Source: Antedon bifida | Lineage: Eukaryota; Echinodermata; Crinoidea; Comatulida; Antedonidae | DNA length: 64,000 nucleotides | Assembly: GCA_963402885.1 (NCBI GenBank) | Contig: OY727095.1 | Coordinates: 17,055,001 to 17,119,000 of the forward strand | Direction of reading: 5' to 3' | Part shown: positions 51,844-62,442 of the stretch, one piece after another | How the letters are laid out: every line of letters begins with the position of its first letter | Position numbering within the stretch: position 1 is the first letter of the stretch | Made by a program: the position numbers and the translations under genes | Notes under the pieces: generated by a model | Told to the model about the DNA's origin: nothing | Database searches by the model: none | Seen by the model: only the letters and a program-made list of their open reading frames with translations

Positions 51844-52130
51844 AAAAACATCCCTCTAGGCAATTGTGAGTATCAGAAAAACGTATCAGTTATTTGGTCA
51901 ACAATTTTGTTAATATTCTACATACTACATAATCTATGAACCATCTATTTTGAAATGAGCTTTGCCTGAATATCTTGTTGCTAGGGGTAACAGACCCACA
52001 TAAACACAGCAAATCATTGTTATTAATCAATACCCTGGATTTTTCAAATTACACAATGCATGTTTTAACCTTACTGCACAAAATATCTATCCTATATTGC
52101 AGCAAACTTCAATTTAAACAGAAAAAAGTC
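51844..52130. other. Nothing recognised
   Basis: AT-rich. Confidence 0.35.
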
Positions 52131-52560
52131 TCACAACAGCGGTGGCGCCAGGATCCTCCCTGACGTGGGAGCTACATCCCGCGTCGAGGGGGCTATGCGA
52201 ACAAAGCGAGCATCTTTAGGCTGGGGGCCAGGGGGCCCCAAGGGCCCCCGGTAGGGGTCCAGAGGCTGAATCCCCCGGGAGCAACGCGTTCTAGCATCAT
52301 TTGAGGCCATTTTAATCAAATTTACAGTGGGGTAAAATAAAATACTGCATGCAAAAAACCGATGCACGTTGACTGTGTCACTTTAAAGTGACCTTTAAAG
52401 TTCAAAATATGCCTATATTTATCGGGTAAATTGTAGCATAGAAAATATACGCGAATGTAAAACGTACCCACAGGCCAAGAGGTATATTGTTTATCGCAGA
52501 GGCGTGGCTGGTTGCTGTCTGGGGGTGCAAAAATTGTAAATACGCACCTTGAGCTGATCT
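52131..52560. mobile_element. GC-rich dispersed repeat
   Basis: Starts agcggtggcgccaggatcct, with gggggccagggggccccaag and ggcccccggtaggggtccag. A GC island (52131-52290) in AT-rich DNA of the kind seen in abundant marine-invertebrate repeats. The open frame on the minus strand (52367-52131) has no domain. Confidence 0.45.
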
Positions 52561-52769
52561 GTAAGAAAATTTTGAAAAATAGAGCTGCTAGGTCACTTCA
52601 ATGGATGCAACTGGTTGCCATAAACTAACATTTCCAAACAAAGTACAGTATTGCTATTCATGTAATTGTCATAAAACAAAGCACAATTCTGTAAGTCAAA
52701 TTAAATATTCTTTTAAAATAATATAAAAACTCACACTATAACTGAATCTGAACAACAGAATTGTTGGTA

Positions 52770-52945
52770 CCCTACCCTGGAAACAATCCTCCATCCACTG
52801 GTAAATCAGTCCGACTGAACAGCTCTACATCAACAGACGCTACTTGACTATAAGGTGTTTATAATTGTCACTGCTTCTGTGTGTCACATGACTTCCTAAT
52901 CAGTCTTGCATGCTAGCCTATAATAGAAAATATAAGTCTTGTTTA
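52770..52945. repeat. Duplicated segment, copy 1
   Basis: Shares aatcctccatccactggt, aaggtgttta, tgtgtcacatgacttcctaa and atcagtcttg in order with 55800-55975. Minus strand has ATG-GAGGATTG-TTTCCAGG before gtaggg, but phases do not fit the ankyrin exon. Confidence 0.6.
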
Positions 52946-53777
52946 CCTATCTATCGTTTTCAAACTTCATATAAACAAAGATAGTGTTAGGAAGATATCA
53001 TATTTCCTATTCAACCAATGCAAACGAACGCGAGACATTATGGGTGGAGCCACGCCATATTATAAAGAGTTACGACATTGGGTTAAACTTAAAAGTCATG
53101 TGATATATTGATCAAATTGTGTTAAAATTATCTCCATTAACACATGTAAAGTATAGGTATTTTAAAAATATAATTGAATATTTGACTGTAAATTATTGAT
53201 GTGCAAAGTGTAGGCCTACAGAAGTACTTGCGGCAAAGAATAATTGTGTGCGCCTACGCTAGTACATTATAAAGCTTGATTTATTGATTTTGAAAAAAAC
53301 CTCCCATAACTATGTAACATTTTTAAAATCATAATGCATGCTTTGCTGACCAAATAAAATAATAAAGTGTTGTGGATATATTTGTTAATATACTGAAAAG
53401 TGTATGAACAGTATTAAAATAATAAAGGCAAATAGTTACAAATGAAATGATGTCTGTGAAATTTAATAAAGTTGGTGGCGCAGTTTGTGTCAAAAACGCA
53501 GAGCCATAAAGAGGGGTGAATTTGTGTGTTATATGACGTGTTGTATTGGCTTATGCTATGATTTATCCCAACTTGCATGTAGCATTTATTTTTTTATTAT
53601 AAAAAAATATATATAGGCTACCGAATCAAGACCATTAATCAAAATAAATTACTAAAATAAAAACAGAATCTAAGCATTATTTCATAGATCTAAAAATAAT
53701 GCATGAACTACGGGAAAACACTGTACAAAATAAATGAGCATGCATGCAGGGTGCAAGTTCTTAGACACAAAAATGGC
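52946..53777. other. Nothing recognised
   Basis: AT-rich intergenic sequence, no exon, RNA or repeat identified. Confidence 0.35.
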
Positions 53778-54296
53778 TTCTAATCATTCAATGTTGTAAC
53801 TCTTTATTATATCTCTGGGCAGAGCCATTTACTCAATTTAAAGGACACCTTGAACGTTGAGTAGGTAAATGTAATCATTCAATGTTGTAACTCTTTATTA
53901 TATCTCTGGGCAGAGCCATTTACTCAATTTAAATGACACCTTGCACGTTGAGTAGGTATATGTAATCATTCAATGTTGTAACTCTTTATATTTAAAGGAC
54001 ACCTTGAACGTTGAGTAGGTAAATGTAATCATTCAATGTTGTAACTCTTTATATATCTTTGAGCAGAGCCATTTACTCAATTTAAATGACACCTTGCACG
54101 TTGAGTAGGTAAATGTAATCATTCAATGTTGTAACTCTTTATATATCTCTGGGCTGAGCCATTTACTCAATTTAAAGGACACCTCGCACGTTGAGTAGGT
54201 AAATGTAATCATTCAATGTTGTAACTCTTTATATATCTCTGGGCAGAGCCATTTACTCAATTTAAAGGACGCCTTGCACATTGAGTAGGTAAATGT
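53778..54296. repeat. ~91-bp minisatellite, six copies
   Basis: Unit taatcattcaatgttgtaac, gggcagagccatttactcaa, ttgagtaggtaaatg. One copy near 53965 is shortened. Confidence 0.9.
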
Positions 54297-55795
54297 AAAG
54301 TAATTCTATAAGAAATAGGATAACATGTAGAACTATAAAATAAAGATTCACAAATTACCAATAATAATATAATGTTAGCTTTATAAAAAAAATTGCAAAT
54401 TAATAATATTGTTGTGCTTTGGGGTAATGTGTATTTTGATTACAAGGAATTGTTTAGGTATAAAAAACAATTTATATTAAGGCTAATTTGGAGGCTCTGT
54501 TTGGTTAGTAGAGGCCTACTATGCCATTTTATGTTGTGATAATAGTATTGATAATATTATTTATTGGCCTATATAGTGGTTAATTATTGGTAAGGTATAT
54601 CAAGAAGGAAAAAAGATATCCATGGGAGGCCAATCCTACTTCACATCACATTAATTTTATTTTTTTATTTATCATTGCATAATGAAACAAAAACTACTAT
54701 CTATCTCACTATTTTAATTGTGAGCAGCTACATCATCTTATTGCCTTACTTAATTTTTATCAGTTTTCTTCCAATTTTCCATATGTTATTACTCAAACAA
54801 GTATCTTTCAGAATTTATTTTTCATTTTGAAAAAGACATCATATTCAAATATTTGAATAAACGCAAGTTGCGTAAAACAAAAACTAACCATCAACTAAAC
54901 TGTTAACAATGCTAATACGGTCAAATGTTGACGCTTGTTGAACGTGAGAAATAGCCCCTTTGATCGACTGAAATGCCCATGACTTGATTAGGCGTATGGC
55001 TATGATGTTCGTACAATTGTCGTAGTGCAGCCTACTATAGACGAAGCTTAATATAATAGCATGTGTGTGTTAAAATGCATTGTGCAATAGCCTAACTCAT
55101 TACCATGACAAGTTCAAATCTAGTTTTTATTATAAATAATTGCTATAAAATGCTTAAAAAATCATTCTGCAGTTTTTATTTTTCTAAATTAATCTGTCTA
55201 CTGTAAGTAAGTATTGCCACACAGTATGATCAATTTTTTCACAATGAGAAAATCAAATTGTAAAAATGTAAACCATATAATAAAATACTTTGATTGTTAA
55301 GTTAAAAAATCATTCTTTTCAAATTGTATAATTATTGCAAACTACCAACCATTTATTTTCCTAATTAAACATCTTGGTCTATGGAGGAAAAACCATGACT
55401 GATCCGAAACGTCCCTGATTCTAATAATTACATAAATAATATTGTTTGTTCAATAGGTAAGATAGTCTCAGTATAAACATGGCAATCATAAGCTAATTTA
55501 AAGACAGCAAAAGAATTAATAAGACATTTAAAACAGCATTTATTCTCGCACAACATATTTTTGCTGGATTATAAACCAAAATATGTTTTGGCTACTGTTT
55601 GTTGTATGAACCGTTGTGTTGTATTATTACTGACTAGTTTTAAACCATGGAGCTATTATTTATAGCTCCATGTTTAAACCTTCATACAACAAGCTCTACT
55701 AGCTTAAAAGCCAAATTACTATAATGAAATTTAAAAAATATACAACTCACATCACACTAATGAATTCATAAATAATGTAGGTAACCATAAAATTA
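54297..55795. other. Nothing recognised
   Basis: AT-rich; a short palindrome atggagctattatttatagctccat lies at about 55646. No coding exon supported. Confidence 0.35.
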
Positions 55796-55799
55796 TGTC

Positions 55800-55975
55800 A
55801 TTTGTCTGGAAAAGAATCCTCCATCCACTGGTCCAGCAATGGGATTGTACGCTACCAGCCTACAAGGTGTTTATTGTTATGCAAAGTGCCAACACCCTCT
55901 TTGCCGCGTTCTCTGTGTCACATGACTTCCTAAATCAGTCTTGTATGTCAGCCTATTCAATGGAAAATAAAAGAT
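55800..55975. repeat. Duplicated segment, copy 2
   Basis: Partner of 52770-52945, 3 kb away, same orientation, with small indels. Confidence 0.6.
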
Positions 55976-56510
55976 TTTATATTTAACAGAGAACAAACTC
56001 ACAAACGCAGTTTTTGATAGGTTTTTATGATATGGTCTATTGGAAATTAATAATCACTTGCAAGTTTAAACCTGAAAGACAACAATGACTGTAAATTGCC
56101 CTGGCAGTGGGGTTTTACAGCCAAGGTGAAAGTGCACAGTAAACAAAGGCTGGGCAAACACACATCATCACATTACTTTTTTCTGTGTAATTTACCTTAT
56201 TATATATTTAATAATAAATTATTTCATTTATTAAAACCATACAATGTTTGTTACCATTTGTTAATCGAATGAAACTTATACATCCAAATCTCCATTAGTA
56301 TGAAGAGTGCTCTAAGTCTAAGCCATGAAAAAATGTTTTACTGACTAATTAAGACAAAATAATTGCATAATGAAATTAAATTTCCTATCAGTTTTATTTT
56401 GTGAGGTAACAATGCCTTATGTGCACAATCTAACACAAAAAAACAACACAATCCTTTGTAGTATACTCTAGATTAGAAATACTAATATTCTTTTAAACTA
56501 ATTAAACTTT

Positions 56511-58281
56511 TACAGTACCAAGTCAATCAACACACTGTGAGATTGTACACAGCAGCCACAGTGCATAGTCTACAGTACCAAGTCAATCAACACACTGTGA
56601 GATTGTACACAGCAGCCACAGTGCATGGTCTACAGTACCAAGTCAATCAACACACTGTGAGATTGTACACAGCAGCCACAGTGCATGGTGTACAGTACCA
56701 AGTCAATCAACACACTGTGAGATTGTACACAGCAGCCACAGTGCATGGTGTACAGTACCAAGTCAATCAACACACTGTGAGATTGTACACAGCAGCCACA
56801 GTGCATAGTCTACAGTACCAAGTCAATCAACACACTGTGAGATTGTACACAGCAGCCACAGTGCATGGTGTACAGTACCAAGTCAATCAACACACTGTGA
56901 GATTGTACACAGCAGCCACAGTGCATGGTCTACAGTACCAAGTCAATCAACACACTGTGAGATTGTACACAGCAGCCACAGTGCATGGTGTACAGTACCA
57001 AGTCAATCAACACACTGTGAGATTGTACACAGCAGCCACAGTGCATGGTCTACAGTACCAAGTCAATCAACACACTGTGAGATTGTACACAGCAGCCACA
57101 GTGTATGGTGTACAGTACCAAGTCAATCAACACACTGTGAGATTGTACACAGCAGCCACAATGCATGGTGTACAGTACCAAGTCAATCAACACACTGTGA
57201 GATTGTACACAGCAGCCACAGTGTATGGTGTACAGTACCAAGTCAATCAACACACTGTGAGATTGTACACAGCAGCCACAATGCATGGTGTACAGTACCA
57301 AGTCAATCAACACACTGTGAGATTGTACACAGCAGCCACAGTGCATGGTGTACAGTACCAAGTCAATCAACACACTGTGAGATTGTACACAGCAGCCACA
57401 GTGTATGGTGTACAGTACCAAGTCAATCAACACACTGTGAGATTGTACACAGCAGCCACAATGCATGGTGTACAGTACCAAGTCAATCAACACACTGTGA
57501 GATTGTACACAGCAGCCACAGTGCATGGTGTACAGTACCAAGTCAATCAACACACTGTGAGATTGTACAAAGCAGCCACAGTGCATGGTCTACAGTACCA
57601 AGTCAATCAACACACTGTGAGATTGTACACAGCAGCCACAGTGCATGGTGTACAGTACCAAGTCAATCAACACACTGTGAGATTGTACACAGCAGCCACA
57701 GTGCATGGTGTACAGTACCAAGTCAATCAACACACTGTGAGATTGTACACAGCAGTCACAGTGCATGGTCTACAGTACCAAGTCAATCAACACACTGTGA
57801 GATTGTACACAGCAGCCACAGTGCATGGTCTACAGTACCAAGTCAATAAACACACTGTGAGATTGTACACAGCAGCCAGTGCATGGTGTACAGTACCAAG
57901 TCAATCAACACACTGTGAGATTGTACACAGCAGCCACAGTGCATGGTGTACAGTACCAAGTCAATCAACACACTGTGAGATTGTACACTGCAGCCACAGT
58001 GCATGGTGTACAGTACCAAGTCAATCAACACACTGTGAGATTGTACACAGCAGCCACAGTGCATGGTGTACAGTACCAAGTCAATCAACACACTGTGAGA
58101 TTGTACACAGCAGCCACAGTGCATGGTGTACAGTACCAAGTCAATCAACACACTGTGAGATTGTACACAGCAGCCACAGTGCATGGTCTACAGTACCAAG
58201 TCAATCAACACACTGTGAGATTGTATACAGCAGCCACAGTGCATGGTGTACAGTACCAAGTCAATCAACACACTGTGAGAT
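56511..58281. repeat. 60-bp minisatellite, about 29.5 copies
   Basis: Very regular 60-bp unit (gtcaatcaacacactgtgag, attgtacacagcagccaca, gtgcatggt). Because 60 is a multiple of three, frames stay open on both strands (588 codons on plus). A 2-bp deletion at about 57878 shifts the frame and it stays open, which argues against coding. A 180-bp higher-order unit occurs at 57181-57540 (gtgtat, atgcat, gtgcat). Confidence 0.95.
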
Positions 58282-59837
58282 GATCCCTTATTACACATTT
58301 TAAATAGTGTACCAATTTCTTTATCACACCATGGACCTATAAATAAGATAGGTCTACTGTCATACTCTATGTGCATTGCAAGTTCTCAAATTGTTAAAAT
58401 AAATTTCAGTATTAAATAGAAAAGTTTAGTAGTTTTTTACGGATAACATCAAAGTTTACAGTGCATTGTAGTTATTTGATGCATCATGAAAACAAAAGAC
58501 CACCACAATGTGTTTTCTGAAAATGAAAGACCACCACACTGTGTTTGAATGCTTGTTGTGAGATTAAGGAAACCTCATGGAAGGCCTGTTTGTTATGTCG
58601 TGACACAAGTATAGAAACGACTTCAACTCAGTTCCGATTGGTTGGTTAAAAAGGTTACAAATAATATATTTTTTCTCCATTCATATACAAAGTAAAACCT
58701 GATTCGACCAACGAGATGGATGGCTCGGTGTATTGATGAGGGTATAGCTCCAGAGGCAGAGGTTGCAGGGCCGACTCTCTGCTAGTCAATTTTTTGTTCT
58801 ACTTTTTTTGTGGGTTTGAAAAAAAATGTTAAGCCTGATCTCCTCAATGAGTCGAGCATGAACGTTAAAACATCCTCATCCATGTGTTTACATTTGTTTG
58901 AGGACCAATTCAATGCAGTTGATGCATGTCTGTTCTCTAACTAACAGCAAGTTGTGGAGACTCCCTCTCTGCCTGCTACTCTACTACTAGGCCTACTATA
59001 GTACTGTAGAAGTAGTAGGCCTAGCTAGGGTTAAAAGCCTAGGCTAGTAGTAGGCCTTTGTTAGCTAGAGCATGGCTAGAGAGGTAGGGCCTGCCCCAGC
59101 TAGGCCTAGAAGGCCTACTACTACTAGGTAGCGGTTATCAGACGTATGTATGTATGCCTACAACAAGTGGAATACCAGAGTACATTTTTTTAACCCAATA
59201 TTATAAAATAATACTGTTTATTGAGGAAAGATGAATCTACCATAGCATATTGCTATGGATATATTAGAATATGATTTACCCACAAAAGTGTACATGCAGA
59301 AATTAACTAGATGTTAATTTATTTGCTTTTTATTTTACTGGCACAATTATAATGACAGTAGAACCTAATTGAAAATATAAATTCAAACTGTTTTCACCTT
59401 TGGCTGTTACTGCTTTTATGTTTATTCCATAACATGCTACATTTTATTTTAAGGGGAATCCCCGGATTGTATCACGGTAAACAAAATCACGCGCTGAAGA
59501 ACAACAGGCGCACAATACAGGAAGATTTAATAGTCTCACCTCCTACCACCACATAAAATTATCCGACCATTGACGTTCATATATTAAAATTTAATTAGTA
59601 TAATTATAAACAATCATATTTTTACAACAGTAATTTGGAAAAGCACATCCTCTCCTCTTCCTCAATAAAGTAAATATATAATAAGCATAAATAAATACTC
59701 ATCGTCTAAAAAAATAAATAATCTACAGTAGGCATACCTAATATAAAAATGATCACGAAATTTATATTATAATAATCACAAAAATGTATTTAGTGCGCCA
59801 AATACAAAATGGCGCGACACAATAAAACGGGTAGTAA
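58282..59837. other. Unassigned, with AGGCCTA-rich patch
   Basis: 58970-59130 is crowded with AGGCCTA and CTAGCTAG motifs. No exon or RNA recognised elsewhere. Confidence 0.4.
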
Positions 59838-61790
59838 CAAAGTGCGAGGCAGCGAGGCACACGAGGCAGGGAAGGCAAGCGAGGCAAGTCAGAAATTTAT
59901 GCGAGGCATCGTTTTACCATCATCAAAAAATGCGAGGCAGGAAATCCCCGAAATTGAAGTAGCCTAGGCCTAGGCCCGCTAGGCTAGTTCCCTTTTGCAC
60001 CTGCCTTGTATTTTAACCAACTTTATCCTGAATACCACAGCTTAGAATTAGTAGGCCTATTTTAATGAAGAAAAATCACATAAAAATAACAATAAATCCA
60101 TTAAATTGGTGATTTTACAGACGTTTTTCTCACATACTGCGAATTTCGCACACTCAATGTTCAATATTTTGGTTTCTATGGAACGCCAAAAGAGCAAAAT
60201 TAATTAGAGGGCTAAAAACTCTGTGGAATCCATATATTTAACGCATTATTTGGTGAAAATCCCGTACAATTTCAATAGATTTTGTCACTGTCAGTAAGGA
60301 AAATGTTACTGTTGATACTGTACGCGGTTTCGTTAACCTTTTAAAGAATAAAATAGAAAAATTCATCATAATATCCTTAGTAGGATGTCTTAGGTCTAGA
60401 CTAGGTAGTGATTGATTTAGGATCGATTATTATTCTTTGAAAACAGAACAGTATCAGCAGTAATATATTACAGCATTTTTATTGACAAATTAACAAATAT
60501 ATTGAAATAAAACGTGTGTTTCACCAATAAATGCATGAGAAATTGACACATTCCACTGAGTTTTAGTCCTCTATTATCGTTGCTCTTTTGGCGCTCCATA
60601 GAAACAAAAATATTGAACATTTTTTTTTTTATGTGATTCTTTCATTAAAGTACTCATGAGGTATACTTCTAAGGTGTGGTATTCACACGATAAAGTTAGT
60701 TATCAAATTTGGAGTAAAAATACAAGCGAAGGAAACTAGCGCCAGGTTTATTAGTACGTACATGGACAACAATAAATAAAAATCATTCGTAATATACCTA
60801 CCCTACTAAAACAGGAATAGTGTATCATTATTAAATATTACACCAATTATTATTATATCAAAATTGATTAAATTATTTTCTACATAGGCCTCTTATCTAG
60901 GTTAGGGCTAAGCATATTAGCTAAAGTTTAATTTTAGGCCTAGTATTACAATTGTCGGACATAAGTCTTTTTTCACACGCGCTCCCAGAATTCTCTTGCA
61001 ATTTTTTTCTTTGCGGCATGTTATTTGATCGGCATATCAGTTACCTTTTATTCACCGCCAGTTATTGAACTTGTCCTGGCAATCGCTGTTCACCTTATTT
61101 GCGAGAGAGGTACACATGTTGATTTCCTAGAGAATGGAATGTCAAAAATGTCTTTGGCACGCCGCTCAGAGAGAAGTCTGTGCATTGCTGCTGAAACCAC
61201 GTGCTATAGGAGGGGAATGCACCACAAGGCCGAATCCTCTGAGCTGAGGGCAGAATCATTCCGCTACCTGCTAAATAGTAAAGAGGGATTTTCCATCTCT
61301 CGGGTCTACCGGATCGAGGCGCAGGGGTGTGACAAAATATTATTTTCACTCTGCTATGTTCGAGAGACATGTTAAATTAATTGTAAAGTGAACACGCTCG
61401 AAATGCCAACAAACATGGCAGTCATTTGATGAGTGTGTCGCTATAACAATTATTGTTTATCGAAAGTTGAAGACTGTCGTTCAGATTTTTTAACCGTAGT
61501 TTGGACACTTTTGTAAAAGTAAAATTTGACACGATATGACTTGAATGAAAAAACAATCGTTACATAAAAATAAACAACATGATGAGTGTATACATGAATC
61601 TATTTAGATACGCTTGTATCAATTGATTATTAGGCCTATAATATAGCATAATAGCACGTTAAGATATGCCTCGCACCTTTTTGAAATTGTAAACTATATG
61701 CCTCGCATGCCTCGCACTTTTGGAAATGATAAAATGATGCCTCGCACAAATATTTGGCGTGCCTCGCACTTTGTCAACACTCCAATAAAA
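59838..61790. mobile_element. Nested inverted-repeat element with GTGCGAGGCA motifs
   Basis: Outer arms: acaaagtgcgaggca (59838-59957) and its complement tgcctcgcactttgt (61655-61771), each with three to five copies of TGCGAGGCA. Inner arms: 59980-60257 and 60520-60745, for example tttctatggaacgccaaaag against cttttggcgctccatagaaa. No transposase identified; a GC-rich open patch (61025-61375) lies between. Confidence 0.6.
61025..61375. other. GC-rich island open on both strands, unidentified
   Basis: About 350 bp with few stops on plus (116 codons from 61025) and minus (91 codons from 61370). Reads like a structured RNA or an ancient gene piece (tgctgctgaaaccacgtgct, aggaggggaatgcaccacaa). 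I could not match it to rRNA, RNase P/MRP, 7SL or 7SK from memory. Confidence 0.35.
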
Positions 61791-61914
61791 CCCAATTGAT
61801 TTAAAAAACATGACAAATATAATAAAAAATACATAGTAACATAGCTAGCTAGACTGACGCTCGCCATAAAAAATTCCAAAACAAAAGTGTGTTTAATTGC
61901 GACCAAAATAAAAC

Positions 61915-62005
61915 GTGCCCGATCGTCTTTTTTGTTGGGCCCGATCGTCTCACGCTTTGGGCCCGATCGTCCGAGGCCCAATCGTCCGTGGTCCCGATCG
62001 TTTGT
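61915..62005. repeat. Short tandem motif GCCCGATCGTC
   Basis: Five or six copies of gggcccgatcgtc and close variants in about 90 bp. Confidence 0.75.
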
Positions 62006-62219
62006 TCCCCGCCTACCCAGTACAGAGATAGGGACTAGAGCTAGGCTATAAGATAGATCATCTAGGCTAGTCCAACATAATATGAGTAAGACAGGTTTAA
62101 TCATGTCTATCAATGAATATTATCTGCCATTCTAAAGAATTCCGGGCGCTTTTAAGTTCATAATAAGGTAAATACTTACTAATACTAGCCTAGGCCAGGC
62201 CTATTGTAAAAAAAAGGAG

Positions 62220-62395
62220 AAGAGGAGAAAAGAAGAACAGTTTCGTTGGCGGCGTAAACCACATCCGGGTTACTATTTGCCTTCAGAGCGAGGTGGCGCA
62301 CTTCTTTTTCGCTAGAAGAAGTGCGCCACCTTCAGGCGTGGGTAAGGTAAAACTTTCAGCGAATGACGTGCGACACCACCAAAATAAACTTAACC
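62220..62395 (+). promoter_or_regulatory. CpG-rich patch, possible promoter, with perfect hairpin
   Basis: CpG-dense against AT-rich surroundings (gttggcggcgtaaaccacat; caggcgtggg; gtgcgacacc). Hairpin arms 62291-62306 and 62316-62331 (aggtggcgcacttctt) around a 9-base loop. It is followed directly by a good start context at 62396. Confidence 0.3.
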
Positions 62396-62442
62396 ATGGG
62401 TAAACGTTTCATAGATTTCCAAAAGACCATGAAAGGTAAACT
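62396..62442 (+). CDS. Possible first coding exon of an unknown plus-strand gene
   Basis: taaccATGGGT is a strong initiation context. The frame reads MGKRFIDFQKTMK and then meets gtaaac, a usable donor. No second exon was found in the remaining 1.5 kb, so this is only a candidate. I do not recognise the peptide. Confidence 0.2.

Noticed and set aside
52131-52367. Pro/Gly-rich minus-strand frame
   Set aside because: Comes from a GC-rich dispersed repeat; no domain or splice support.
56537-58303. 588-codon frame as a repetitive protein gene
   Set aside because: The 60-bp unit is open in several frames on both strands, a 2-bp deletion is tolerated, and there is no promoter, splice or start context.
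61025-61375. RNase P, MRP, 7SL, 7SK or rRNA gene
   Set aside because: I compared conserved cores from memory and found no convincing match; left unidentified.
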